From: Sphingobacterium sp. GVS05A
GTDB taxonomy: Bacteria > Bacteroidota > Bacteroidia > Sphingobacteriales > Sphingobacteriaceae
Assembly (NCBI RefSeq): GCF_019969845.1
Contig: NZ_JAHXYR010000011.1
Location: 248,001-312,000, forward strand
DNA: 64,000 bases
Reading direction: 5' to 3'
The translations under genes were made by a program, and so were the position numbers. This document shows positions 35,207 through 44,158 of the stretch, piece by piece. Numbering within the stretch: the stretch's first letter is position 1; every line of letters starts with the position of its first letter. Under the pieces are notes generated by a model. That model was not told the DNA's origin and ran no database searches. It saw nothing but the letters and a program-made list of their open reading frames with translations.

Positions 35207-35235
35207 TCGTTGACGTTTTTGACCAATGTCAACGA
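35207..35235. promoter_or_regulatory. Inverted repeat upstream of Crp/Fnr gene
   Basis: TCGTTGAC - 13 bp - GTCAACGA, 8-bp perfect arms, centred about 60 bp upstream of the ATG. Half-site spacing is like Crp/Fnr-family operators, so autoregulation is likely. Confidence 0.55.
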
Positions 35236-35281
35236 CTATATCCTAATATAAAGTGCATCTTTGACCTATAAATAATAAGCG

Positions 35282-35851
35282 ATGAGAGAGCAACTATTAC
35301 AATTGTTACGGGAAAAAGCGTCGTTAACCGAACAGCAATTAACGGAGGCCCTAACTTATTTTAAACCCCAATCGATAAAGAAAAATGACCATCTGCTCAA
35401 CGAAGGTTCCATTGCAGACTATCTTTTCTTTGTCGGCAAGGGCTGTTTGCGCCTATATTTTCGCAATGACGAGCTATCAACGGCAACCCGGTTCATGGCT
35501 TTTGAACATACTTTCCTAACCTCTATCGTCAGTTTTATTTCAAGACAGCCAGCTACAGAATTTATCCAAGCCGTAGAAGATACGGAGGTGCTCAGCATCA
35601 GCAACACTGATTTTTCCTTTTTGAGAGAAAACATGCCTGGCTGGGACAATTTTTATATCTACATCCTCGAATATGGACTAACTGTTGTAAATAATAAACT
35701 CAGCAGCTTATTAACCCAAACCGCTAAAGAACGCTATCGCGATCTACTGAAAAATAATCCTGAGCTCGTACAGCGTTTGTCTAATGCTAACCTTGCAGCT
35801 TATCTGGCAATATCACCTGAAACATTAAGTAGGCTCAAATCTACGATCTAA
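35282..35851 (+). CDS. Crp/Fnr-family regulator
   Basis: The protein has 189 residues. The cNMP-binding barrel covers about 20-115 (LNEGSIADYLFFVGKGCLRL). It ends in a short helix-turn-helix (LAAYLAISPETLSRLKSTI), as usual in Bacteroidota. An inverted repeat lies upstream and ilvD follows after 10 bp, so it probably regulates the pair. Confidence 0.9.
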   Translation: MREQLLQLLREKASLTEQQLTEALTYFKPQSIKKNDHLLNEGSIADYLFFVGKGCLRLYFRNDELSTATRFMAFEHTFLTSIVSFISRQPATEFIQAVEDTEVLSISNTDFSFLRENMPGWDNFYIYILEYGLTVVNNKLSSLLTQTAKERYRDLLKNNPELVQRLSNANLAAYLAISPETLSRLKSTI

Positions 35852-35861
35852 CTAATAAAAA

Positions 35862-37550
35862 ATGAGAAGCGACGAAGTAAAGAAGGGATACCAACGTACT
35901 CCCCATAGAGCCCTATTTCGGGCCACAGGCGTAAATGATAACGATTTTGATAAACCTTTTATTGGAGTGGCAAATTCCTTTATCGAAATTATACCCGGAC
36001 ATTTTTTTCTGAATAAGGTTGCTGAGATCATTAAAGAAGAAATCAAGGCAAACGGGTGTATTCCTTTTGAATTCAATACGATCGGTATTGACGATGGTAT
36101 TGCTATGGGACACGATGGTATGTTGTACTCGCTCCCCAGCCGAGAATTGATTGCCAACTCAATTGAAAGCGTCATGAATGCACACAAATTGGACGCAATG
36201 ATAGCTATCCCAAACTGCGATAAGATTGTACCCGGGATGATTATGGGTGCGCTACGTGTAGATGTGCCTACAATCTTTGTCAGTGGAGGCCCCATGCGAA
36301 AAGGATATACCAAAGATGGCACTGCCATTGACCTATCTACAGCTTTTGAGGCTGTGGGCAAACACGAAGCAGGCTTAATCGGTGACGAAGAGCTCAAAGA
36401 CATCGAGTGTAATGCATGCCCCAGTGGTGGTAGTTGCTCGGGTATGTTTACAGCAAATTCCATGAACACGCTGATGGAAGCTATGGGTATAGCACTATCT
36501 GGTAATGGAACCATATTGGCATTAACACCCGAGCGTGAAAATTTATATCGGGAATCAGCCAGAAGGATCTGTGAAATCGCCAAAGACGATCAGCTTTCCA
36601 AACAATTCAAACTTAAAAACATCATCAATGCAAACGCCATCCAGAATGCTTTTGCATTGGATATGGCCATGGGCGGTAGTACCAATACTGTCCTTCATAT
36701 GCTTGCTGTAGCTCACGAAGCAGATATAGATTTTCAGCTTAGGGACATTAACTCAATATCAGATCAAGTAGCGCACATCGCAAAAATATCGCCCAGTTTA
36801 AGCACCGTTCACATGGAAGATGTCCATCGCGCCGGAGGCGTTAACGCTGTAATGAACGAAATGACCAAGCGCAGCAACCATGTCCTCCTGGATAATATGA
36901 CGGTCGGTGGCGAAATGTTATTCAAAAAGATTGCCAATGCAGCGATCAAAGATGCAACAATAATACATACAATAAATAATCCATACAGTCCTGTTGGAGG
37001 ATTGGCGATTCTATTCGGAAATCTTGCAGAGCAGGGAGCAGTGGTAAAATCCGCAGGAATCACGGGCGAAAAGAAATTTAGCGGGACTGCGGTTTGCTAT
37101 GATAGTCAAGAGGAGGCCATAGTAGGCATCCTTGCCGGTGAGATCAAAGCTGGCGATGTTGTGGTGATACGTTACGAAGGTCCCAAAGGTGGCCCAGGGA
37201 TGCAGGAAATGTTGACACCTACAAGCCTAATCATGGGGATGGGATTGGGCAGTTCTGTAGCGTTGGTAACAGATGGCCGATTTAGCGGAGCTACTCGCGG
37301 AATAGCGATAGGACATGTCTCACCTGAGGCTGCTGAAGGCGGATTGATTGGCTTATTAAAAAACGGAGACCACATTGTTATTGATATTGACAAACATATA
37401 CTTTCAGCTGATATTAGCCAAGAGGAGATCCAACTGCGTGGAAAAAACTTTACTCCGATCAGAAAAAAACTGAATTCTAAATGGTTGAGTCAATATCGGC
37501 AACTTGTTAGCAATGCAAGCAGCGGTGCTATATTAAATTGTGATTTTTGA
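35862..37550 (+). CDS. ilvD: Dihydroxy-acid dehydratase (IlvD/Edd family)
   Basis: The protein has 562 residues, full length. Iron-sulfur and active-site motifs are present: NCDKIVPGMIMGAL, CNACPSGGSCSGMFTANSMN, GGSTNTVLHM, and the C-terminal TDGRFSGATRGIAIGHVSPE. IlvD makes 2-ketoacids for valine and isoleucine synthesis; IlvD/Edd paralogues also dehydrate sugar acids, so the substrate is not certain. No other ilv or leu gene is nearby. It travels with a Crp/Fnr regulator between two 353-bp direct repeats, which suggests a mobile or duplicated two-gene module rather than the main biosynthetic locus. Confidence 0.9.
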   Translation: MRSDEVKKGYQRTPHRALFRATGVNDNDFDKPFIGVANSFIEIIPGHFFLNKVAEIIKEEIKANGCIPFEFNTIGIDDGIAMGHDGMLYSLPSRELIANSIESVMNAHKLDAMIAIPNCDKIVPGMIMGALRVDVPTIFVSGGPMRKGYTKDGTAIDLSTAFEAVGKHEAGLIGDEELKDIECNACPSGGSCSGMFTANSMNTLMEAMGIALSGNGTILALTPERENLYRESARRICEIAKDDQLSKQFKLKNIINANAIQNAFALDMAMGGSTNTVLHMLAVAHEADIDFQLRDINSISDQVAHIAKISPSLSTVHMEDVHRAGGVNAVMNEMTKRSNHVLLDNMTVGGEMLFKKIANAAIKDATIIHTINNPYSPVGGLAILFGNLAEQGAVVKSAGITGEKKFSGTAVCYDSQEEAIVGILAGEIKAGDVVVIRYEGPKGGPGMQEMLTPTSLIMGMGLGSSVALVTDGRFSGATRGIAIGHVSPEAAEGGLIGLLKNGDHIVIDIDKHILSADISQEEIQLRGKNFTPIRKKLNSKWLSQYRQLVSNASSGAILNCDF

Positions 37551-37659
37551 AAATAAAACCGTTACAGTTTAGCAAAATTGACGTCATCGGCTAATTCTAA
37601 TCTATTTAGGCAAATATGGAAGTTAAAAGAAAAAGAACATAATATCATAAAGTTGCACT

Positions 37660-38012
37660 ACGGAAACAAACCCACTAAAATTATTTCTTTCCGATCTATA
37701 TTTTTCAATTGGCGACTGTATCCACACGACGATAAGTATATGCATCATGGTTGAGGGCGCCGGCGAGCGGAAAGAGAATAAGAAAACCGCCAGCTGTCGA
37801 CTCACTCGGCACGACTAAATCACCATGGTTATCTAGTGCAAAGCAAATAGTTTTGGTAAAGAATCTATTGACTAATACATAGATGTCAAGGTCGGTATTT
37901 CTAAAAGAAACAAAGTTTTGCGGTTCGGGCTTAATTTTCCTCGTCCTTTCACGCACGACATTTCCTAAGGTATCAATTAGTTTGAAATGGATTTTATTTT
38001 TTTTGGTGAGCT
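37660..38012. repeat. 353-bp direct repeat, right copy
   Basis: Partner of 34734-35086; this copy is the native 3' end of the lipoprotein gene at 37705-38301. Confidence 0.9.
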
Positions 38013-38301
38013 CCAATGAAGTTTTGTAAAGATATTGCAGACTATCAGTTTTATAGTAATTTGGTTCAATATAGTTCCATAGACAATATTCATTATAGGC
38101 TGCGCTCTTCTCCTGACTGCCATGATTATGGCCTATTATCTTCTGGGGATAATTATCAAAGATGTATATCTGCTTCAACCCTACCTTCGAAACGCTATGT
38201 GCCGCAGCAGTTTGTGCTAAATACTTGGGCGATATGGAAGTGCAAGAGATACACGAAAAAATAAATACCACCGAAAATAGTGCAATGGCTAGCGTGCGCA
38301 T
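37705..38301 (-). CDS. Putative lipoprotein
   Basis: The protein has 198 residues from MRTLAIALFSVV; nine further codons upstream are possible. Signal with lipobox-like FSCISC. The soluble part is unassigned (NYPQKIIGHNHGSQE; ICFALDNHGDLVVPSE). A near-perfect copy of its last 100 codons lies 2.9 kb away. Role unknown. Confidence 0.65.
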   Translation of the reverse strand: MRTLAIALFSVVFIFSCISCTSISPKYLAQTAAAHSVSKVGLKQIYIFDNYPQKIIGHNHGSQEKSAAYNEYCLWNYIEPNYYKTDSLQYLYKTSLELTKKNKIHFKLIDTLGNVVRERTRKIKPEPQNFVSFRNTDLDIYVLVNRFFTKTICFALDNHGDLVVPSESTAGGFLILFPLAGALNHDAYTYRRVDTVAN

Positions 38302-38450
38302 ATTGTGATGTTTTTTGATTTCTTTCATAGGCTCTTATTTTGCGGAAATAAATTATTGGACACTCCTTCATCAATTGGATATGCTGTTAAAACTCCTGAT
38401 AACTTATGTCTATTTATCCATATAACTAAACTTTAAGTTGTTTCTAAACA

Positions 38451-38819
38451 TTAGGTAAGCCCCTCAATAAATTCTGAAAAGGTTTTATTTCTAAAAACAG
38501 CTTCTTCATTTGACATTCCAATAAATGGTATTTCATAAATATCACTATTGCTTTTTTTAACTGTATAGGCTGTACCACCACCATTGGAACCAAAAATAAA
38601 GAAATCAGGAGCATATTCGTCAACGTTATAATCTCTATTAAGTTGGATCATATCCGTTAAAGCCCATAAAACTATATAATTCTCATCTGAACTAATATCT
38701 GCACCATTTGAATCCTTAAAAAATTCAATAAATCCCTCTGGAAGCTTAAAATCGATCTGTTTCAAAAAATTTTCAACTTCTTGCTTTATTGGAGCTATGT
38801 TTCTATCAATCGTTGCCAT
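38451..38819 (-). CDS. SMI1/KNR4 (SUKH)-family protein
   Basis: The protein has 122 residues. SUKH features: LPEGFIEFFKDSNGADI, YIVLWALTDMIQLN, FFIFGSNGGGTAYTVKK and IPFIGMSNEEAV. SUKH proteins are the most common immunity proteins of bacterial polymorphic toxins. No toxin gene is present here, so it may be an orphan immunity gene. Confidence 0.9.
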   Translation of the reverse strand: MATIDRNIAPIKQEVENFLKQIDFKLPEGFIEFFKDSNGADISSDENYIVLWALTDMIQLNRDYNVDEYAPDFFIFGSNGGGTAYTVKKSNSDIYEIPFIGMSNEEAVFRNKTFSEFIEGLT

Positions 38820-38983
38820 AGTTTTATTGTTTAGTATATCTCATTAAATCATTCCAAAATTAGTGTATTGCGAATGCTCAGCATAATTACCGCGTTGGCG
38901 CTCATCCCACTTCCATGTCATGCGACCGGTAGTGATGAACGGAAAAAGTTGGACGAACGATTGGAGGTGCAAAACTGATAAAA

Positions 38984-39178
38984 TCAACCGGAAAATCTGG
39001 TATGCAGGACAATTCGACCTGGACTCTTTTCGATCTGCTCAAAATCTTCTATTTTTCTACAATTATTAAAAATAACCTTTTCGATGTGCTCACATTGATT
39101 TACCTCCTTGACAGATTGTAAGTGTCTGCCGTAGTCGATACGATTTAAAGGAGGCCGTTTGGCTAGATCTCCTTTTGA
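38984..39178 (-). pseudogene. Leucine-rich-repeat-like remnant
   Basis: The minus-strand frame yields RIDYGRHLQSVKEVNQCEHI, EKVIFNNCRKIEDFEQIEK, resembling one or two LRR units, then ends. The frame continues into the previous gene's tail without its own start. The adjacent 38820-38983 stretch holds another short coding-like piece (TTGRMTWKWDERQRGN). Confidence 0.4.
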
Positions 39179-39179
39179 T

Positions 39180-39698
39180 CTAAAAATAACCTTTATTAAA
39201 CTCACAAATTTTAATTGTGCTCAATGTTTCATTTTGTAGGAAATGTTCAATGTTGTTCGCCTTTAAACGATCTTTTTTTGCAAGTTTAAATTTGACTGTA
39301 CCATAATTTAGTTTAGAAAACTCTATCCTTAATTTCTCAATTTCTAATTTATGCACTTGTTCTCCATCTTCTAAAAAATTATCCAAAAGCAATAATTTCT
39401 GACATAAAAAGTATACTTTATCGTCTTCCAAAATAACATCTCTCTTCAAGGAAGATAATAATGAATCTTTAATTTTATCCCACAAAGACTCTTCACCAAT
39501 AAAAATCAAATTATTCAATTTTTTAACATCTAGCCCCAATTTATCAGCGAGATAATTTGCAACTTTTTTAGGAGAAATTTGGGTACTATAAAAATCCCTC
39601 AACTTATCAATTGACTCCCACCTACTTCTATCCAAAGAAAGGTCAATTTGATTCAAATAGGCGTATAAAAATACAACAAAAGAATAGTTAATTTTCAT
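39180..39698 (-). CDS. Hypothetical protein
   Basis: The protein has 172 residues, mostly charged helices: VANYLADKLGLDVKKLNNLI, VYFLCQKLLLLDNFLEDGEQ. No known family. Lys-rich and AT-rich. It stands between an LRR-like remnant and a ybjQ-fragment region, in a block of likely acquired genes. Confidence 0.6.
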   Translation of the reverse strand: MKINYSFVVFLYAYLNQIDLSLDRSRWESIDKLRDFYSTQISPKKVANYLADKLGLDVKKLNNLIFIGEESLWDKIKDSLLSSLKRDVILEDDKVYFLCQKLLLLDNFLEDGEQVHKLEIEKLRIEFSKLNYGTVKFKLAKKDRLKANNIEHFLQNETLSTIKICEFNKGYF

Positions 39699-39824
39699 CT
39701 TTCTAATTCTGATATGTTTACCATTTCCGCCAATTCTTATTAAAACCGGCTTAGTTCCTTTCAGATCTAATGGAGCACTTCAATGTATGAAAGCTGGCTC
39801 GGCTGATCTATGTTAGATTTTTCA

Positions 39825-40190
39825 TCATAACTGTTTTAAATCCTTTAAAGTAAAATTTTGAAAAGTACAGTCCCATTCATCCGAACCATAAACGAACAGT
39901 TCTAAACTATGCAGTTTAAAATCTGCTATATTTCCAACAAATCCAATACCTGGATCAATTCCTTTGGTTATTATGATTTTGTCGACCGACAAAATATTCT
40001 CCGAAATTGGGAGGATATCTTCTTCGTCATAATACTTGAAAAATACATACTGCCCTACACCGGTGCATTCCCTTTCTACAACATATAATTTTTCTATATG
40101 GCTATTTAAAGCCTGATATTTCTGTGCGAAAACAGAAAGCAATTCTGATTCTAAAACTGTCAACTTATTCATAGCTATACTAAACTTCAT
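39825..40190 (-). CDS. Hypothetical protein
   Basis: The protein has 121 residues (an internal start at MNKLTVLESE is also possible). Alpha/beta, no signal. KLYVVERECTGVGQYVFFKY and SDEWDCTFQNFTLKDLKQL look like a small immunity-type fold, but no family could be named. Its start overlaps the end of a ybjQ C-terminal fragment. Confidence 0.6.
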   Translation of the reverse strand: MKFSIAMNKLTVLESELLSVFAQKYQALNSHIEKLYVVERECTGVGQYVFFKYYDEEDILPISENILSVDKIIITKGIDPGIGFVGNIADFKLHSLELFVYGSDEWDCTFQNFTLKDLKQL

Positions 40191-40375
40191 AGATTCTCTA
40201 AATAATACGGTTTATTATTCAATTGCCTTAGAAGATTCATAATCATAATACTAGGCAGAAACATCTGACTCCCCTTTCTTGAGATTTGGTCGATATCTAC
40301 ACTAAGCCCTATAATAGCGTCAACTTGAATTGCCTGTGCACGTTGCTTGACCAATTCGCTCAGGATCCATTGCAC
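40187..40375 (-). pseudogene. ybjQ-like 3' fragment
   Basis: LVKQRAQAIQVDAIIGLSVD, IDQISRKGSQMFL matches residues about 65-96 of the intact YbjQ at 23778-24158, then diverges. The 5' half is missing. Confidence 0.75.
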
Positions 40376-40414
40376 TTCAGATTGTGCATAGATAACTCCC
40401 AGCGGTAATGCATA

Positions 40415-40936
40415 TTATTCCTTTTTTTTCATTGTCTTAAAAATAAACAGCAGTCTGTCGAGATCTTTGGTTGATTTTGCATTGCCAAATAGGTGAACCA
40501 ATTCATTCCACCCCTCGCCGCTTTTACTATACATTATGCTTTGAATTGAATAGTATCCATTACAGTTATAAATGGTCCAGCTTACATCTTGATCAAATAT
40601 TTCATTTTTAAGATGCTCGGTTTTGCAACTTTTGCTTTTAGCTGGAAATTGGCTAGGATGATTACCGAAATACAAGCCGCCCGAAATACCTGTATGATTT
40701 GTAGTGTCCGCAGGATTAAAATAGTAAACGGAAAAATCTTCTCCATTGGTTTCACCTATAGCATAATCTGTGGGTAAAGAAATAGAATACTTACTTTTCC
40801 CTAATTGTCTTTCTTCCAATGATTTTATAAAAGTAGTGTCAGCCAAGCTATGTACAGATTTATGATCATTATTTTGTCCGAAGCTGGTCAATGTTAATGT
40901 TGTCAGTAGGACAATCATTGTCAATTGTATCTTCAT
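40415..40936 (-). CDS. Secreted hypothetical protein
   Basis: The protein has 173 residues. Signal peptide TMIVLLTTLTLTSFGQ. The mature part contains SKYSISLPTDYAIGETNGED and YNCNGYYSIQSIMYSKSGEG, with two to three cysteines. No family assigned. It is flanked by ybjQ fragments on both sides (40187-40375 and 40975-41160). Confidence 0.65.
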   Translation of the reverse strand: MKIQLTMIVLLTTLTLTSFGQNNDHKSVHSLADTTFIKSLEERQLGKSKYSISLPTDYAIGETNGEDFSVYYFNPADTTNHTGISGGLYFGNHPSQFPAKSKSCKTEHLKNEIFDQDVSWTIYNCNGYYSIQSIMYSKSGEGWNELVHLFGNAKSTKDLDRLLFIFKTMKKKE

Positions 40937-40974
40937 ATCTTGGTTATTTTTTTAAGGATTAGTAGCTCTATATT

Positions 40975-41160
40975 TTATACTTCATAACCGCTAGATAAGC
41001 ATATGACCACTTTTCCTGAAATTTCGTCGATATCTTCACTTAGCCCAATGCGACCGCCAAAGAAATCTACATACCCCGCTCCTATTTCGCTAAAGATAGT
41101 GGTGCGGATGATAACATTGGCAGCTATTGGAACACTGGAATTGCTCGTGGTTACTATCAT
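40975..41160 (-). pseudogene. ybjQ-like gene with internal deletion
   Basis: MIVTTSNSSVPIAANVIIRT, TIFSEIGAGYVDFFGGR, then a jump to LSEDIDEISGK and an unrelated end. The middle of the gene is deleted and the tail is lost. Confidence 0.8.
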
Positions 41161-41228
41161 GGTATGCTATCTTTCAATCGGCCAAGGTTAATACCCAAGT
41201 CTAATATACATTATTTATGCTGAATGAA
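41057..41228. repeat. ybjQ-unit repeat, copy C
   Basis: The start-codon region and upstream DNA resemble copies A and B (ATACCCAAGTCTAATATACA, ATTATTTATGCTGAAT). Orientation is the same. Confidence 0.7.
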
Positions 41229-41313
41229 TATATTTGGAGATTTGCTTATACCAGAATTTCGTAAGCTGGTGCATCATTCCTATGTATTTTTCCAATTATG
41301 TGGGATTTATTTT

Positions 41314-41862
41314 TTATTCATCATTTTGTTTCAAGTATTTTATCGGTACATCCTCTGTCAGCCAAACACCATTGTCTGAAATGAAAAACCGAAAATTATC
41401 ATTATACATTTGTTCTGCAAGCACTTTGAAAACAAATGGTTTTCCGTGTCTTTGGCCAACTTTCATTGCTGTTTCAATGTCGCTACTTAAATGAACATGT
41501 TGTCTATTTCGTTTTTCAAGTCCTGTGATTAAAATGGATTCGACTGATTTTTCACTTGTTCCGTGGTATAAAATTTCTGGTGGTTTTTGATTTGTGTAGC
41601 CTAACTCAATTTCTACTGAATGTCCTTGACTTGCTCGTATCCTATCAAGAGTATCATTAAATGCAAATCTCTTTTTAGAATTTGTTGCTACAATGTGATT
41701 AAGGGTTTCTCTGTCTAACTTTATTCCGCAGTTGTTTACTTTTTCAATTAAGTTATTTACATCAGTCCAACCATTTTGGTCAAGTTGAATACCGATTGTT
41801 TCAGGTTGGTGTCGTAATACCAAACTTAAAAACTTGCTTATGTTTATTTCGCTCTTACCCAT
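41314..41862 (-). CDS. kptA: RNA 2'-phosphotransferase (Tpt1/KptA)
   Basis: The protein has 182 residues, full length. Core motifs: LSLVLRHQPETIGIQLDQNG W, then ILYHGTSEKSVESILITGLE, HVHLSSD, and a C-terminal NGVWLTEDVP. Tpt1/KptA removes an internal 2'-phosphate from RNA using NAD+, releasing ADP-ribose 1'',2''-cyclic phosphate. In bacteria its substrate is unclear, and it may act on damaged or ligated RNA or ADP-ribosylate ends. It follows the 361-aa gene by 10 bp. Confidence 0.93.
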   Translation of the reverse strand: MGKSEINISKFLSLVLRHQPETIGIQLDQNGWTDVNNLIEKVNNCGIKLDRETLNHIVATNSKKRFAFNDTLDRIRASQGHSVEIELGYTNQKPPEILYHGTSEKSVESILITGLEKRNRQHVHLSSDIETAMKVGQRHGKPFVFKVLAEQMYNDNFRFFISDNGVWLTEDVPIKYLKQNDE

Positions 41863-41872
41863 AATTCTAATA

Positions 41873-42958
41873 TTAGGAGCCTAAAAGTCTCTGCCACCAC
41901 GTCCGCGCCGTTTTTGGCGAGCTGCTGTTATGTGCAGTAATTTTTTCCTCTTTCATTATTTCTGTCACGTCCTTAATTAAACCGTCCACCATTGGTGAAA
42001 AATTTCTGTACTTTTTATGTTGAACTTTTATAATATGATATGAATTCCTAGCCATCTCATCTGATGAGCTGTTTGTTCTAATAATTATTCTGCAAAGTTG
42101 TTCAATACAATCTCTTATAATATTGCGGTTATCTGTTCCTTTTATTACGCCCTCAAGGATTTCAAGAGCTTTATTATTTTCACCGGTCTCCACATATAAC
42201 TCTGCCAATTGTCGATTGTAGATGTCGGTTAGAAAATCTTTATCATTTTTTTTGAGTGTCAATTTATAAGCTTCTATCTCTGAAACCTTGTCATCAGCAT
42301 ATTTCGCGTATGTCCTATATAAACCTAGTTCTTCCTCAGTCCAGGCTCTTTCTTGATTGATCCATTCAGGTAGTTTCGTCAAAAATAGTTCTCTTTCATT
42401 TGTCGAATAGAGAAAATACTGTTCGTCCTGAATTGGTGATTTGTAACATCTGAAATAGGACTTTTTCATTTCTTTCCAATCGTCAATGTCTACCTGCGAA
42501 TAAATACAACTTTCTTCCGCTTCTCCAATATACTTTAACAGTTCTGTTTTCTTTGGGTTGTCCGCTGTTTTTAAATATTGGTAGGTTTTTTTAATTCCTG
42601 CCGAAACCAAATATTCTCCGTCAAATCCAATTCCGCTATCAAAATCAATATTTTTAGCTTCAAGAAACAACCATACGATTTCGGGAGAATTGAAAAGTGT
42701 CAGAATGAAAGCACAGAAATATAAATTATCAATGTCACCGTCTTTTCCATATTTTCGCCATTCCTTTTCTTCTGCAAAAAGATATTTTACAATTTCATAG
42801 TCCGTCTGTTTAAGGTCATTGTAAATTGCAATATTTAGTCTTAATCGGTCAAAGTGTTTAGAATCTATGGCATCTTTGTCAAAGCGATAATTGTCCAAGA
42901 GTTTTGGGTTCTGTCGGACTAAGTCGAGTTCAGTTTTATATTTTTCTACTACTGTCAC
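41873..42958 (-). CDS. Hypothetical helical repeat protein upstream of kptA
   Basis: The protein has 361 residues. Mostly helical, with TPR-like segments near the C-terminus (LTDIYNRQLAELYVETGENN, KALEILEGVIKG). No enzymatic motif. The last 20 residues (SSSPKTARTWWQRLLGS) are encoded by GC-rich DNA (CATAACAGCAGCTCGCC ...) that looks like a cassette attC tail. Co-orientation and a 10-bp gap link it to kptA; joint action is inference. Confidence 0.6.
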   Translation of the reverse strand: MTVVEKYKTELDLVRQNPKLLDNYRFDKDAIDSKHFDRLRLNIAIYNDLKQTDYEIVKYLFAEEKEWRKYGKDGDIDNLYFCAFILTLFNSPEIVWLFLEAKNIDFDSGIGFDGEYLVSAGIKKTYQYLKTADNPKKTELLKYIGEAEESCIYSQVDIDDWKEMKKSYFRCYKSPIQDEQYFLYSTNERELFLTKLPEWINQERAWTEEELGLYRTYAKYADDKVSEIEAYKLTLKKNDKDFLTDIYNRQLAELYVETGENNKALEILEGVIKGTDNRNIIRDCIEQLCRIIIRTNSSSDEMARNSYHIIKVQHKKYRNFSPMVDGLIKDVTEIMKEEKITAHNSSSPKTARTWWQRLLGS

Positions 42959-43159
42959 GCTGCCTTGATATTATTGTGCATCAATCTCAAATATACGCAA
43001 TCCAGCAAATTAGAAAATAAATTCAATGGAAAATGCTAAAAGAGAAAGCTAAATTTATACATCAATCCCAAAACTTGTTTTTAATATTAGATGCAAATTG
43101 ATATTTTTAAAGCTATAATGATATCGAAAAAGAATATGGCAAGAGTTATTGATCGACAT

Positions 43160-43370
43160 TAAATCTCATATATCAAGCAGTTCAGTTTTTATGCAATTAG
43201 CCAGATTGGGGATATCTTCGATCGCTTGATCAATTCTTTTTCGAAATAAACTTTCGCCGAGTGTCATTTTCAAATGCTCGTTTAAGTCTCCTGTTATTCC
43301 CTCTTGACCAAAACAGACATAAGACGGAACGATGAGGTAATTCAAGGTATCATCTTTGGTAACCATTTCC
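43160..43370. repeat. 211-bp dispersed repeat, copy 1 (within 43166 gene)
   Basis: About 90 percent identical by eye, without gaps, to 61638-61848; similarity stops abruptly at AACCATTTCC in both copies. Confidence 0.85.
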
Positions 43371-43579
43371 CATTCTAACAAACCGTTAAAGTTTTTTACA
43401 GTATTTCTAATTTTGTCATATATGGGATCCTCTTTGTCTTTATCTTTAAATCTGAATCTTAAAAAAGGAAATCTTGCATAGCGGTTATTGGTAGCCATCA
43501 TTGAAACTCTAGCCGTAGCGATCGGATAAATTTCATGTAACGTGACAAATAAGATAGTATTGGCTTCTTCGAAATCCAT
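43166..43579 (-). CDS. Hypothetical protein, intact copy
   Basis: The protein has 137 residues, no signal. Visible blocks: RFPFLRFRFKDKDKEDPIYD and TLNYLIVPSYVCFGQEGITG, LNEHLKMTLGESLFRKRIDQ. Family unknown. Its last 67 codons recur as an orphan tail at 61644-61850. It lies next to a DUF7674-like gene. Confidence 0.65.
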   Translation of the reverse strand: MDFEEANTILFVTLHEIYPIATARVSMMATNNRYARFPFLRFRFKDKDKEDPIYDKIRNTVKNFNGLLEWEMVTKDDTLNYLIVPSYVCFGQEGITGDLNEHLKMTLGESLFRKRIDQAIEDIPNLANCIKTELLDI

Positions 43580-43640
43580 AGTATAGTGATTTTAGAACCA
43601 TATTATTAAACCTTTTATCGATAAACAACATCCTTGTGTT

Positions 43641-44045
43641 TTACCTATAATATTTTGACCAAGCTTCGAAATATGGCTGTAGCTTTTCGCTAAGATTCAT
43701 CTTGACCCATTCTCGATCAACTCCCTCCTCCGTGTATAGTATTTCAAGTATACCAACATGCACGATATTGATGATTTCACAGTTGTGACTTTGCCCAATA
43801 TAATTGATATAATCAAAGGAACTTTCGACAAAAGCGCTTGTGCGGTCCGATTTGATCTGGCCACCAAGATATGTCGCAAATTCATTCATAAATAAGTATG
43901 TTAAACGATCTGAGAAAAAACTATCTTCTCCCATTTCAACAATTTCCTTGTACTCGGGGACTGTATCAAACAAAATACCTGTTAACGTATCAAAAATAAA
44001 AACGTCAATTTCTTCTAATGACTTCATCTGAAGTTTCAAATTCAT
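43641..44045 (-). CDS. DUF7674-like hypothetical protein
   Basis: The protein has 134 residues, all-alpha. FVESSFDYINYIGQSHNCEI and VHVGILEILYTEEGVDREWV recall small DUF7674-type proteins often found in immunity regions; the assignment is tentative. It is the first gene of a minus-strand pair with 43166. Confidence 0.5.
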   Translation of the reverse strand: MNLKLQMKSLEEIDVFIFDTLTGILFDTVPEYKEIVEMGEDSFFSDRLTYLFMNEFATYLGGQIKSDRTSAFVESSFDYINYIGQSHNCEIINIVHVGILEILYTEEGVDREWVKMNLSEKLQPYFEAWSKYYR

Positions 44046-44158
44046 GTGTTATCAAGGTACAAAAAGTTATGAAAATTATCATTACTGGGTTATATATTTT
44101 GTCTATTTAAATCCTCTTTTGTAAATTCAACAGTCTTATTACTGAAATAAAACCAATT

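Noticed and set aside
36362..36480. Truncation of IlvD
   Set aside because: All expected iron-sulfur and C-terminal motifs are present and the length is normal for the short IlvD form.
35852..36583. 243-codon minus-strand frame inside ilvD
   Set aside because: Antisense shadow of a well-conserved enzyme; Ser/Ile-rich translation without domains.
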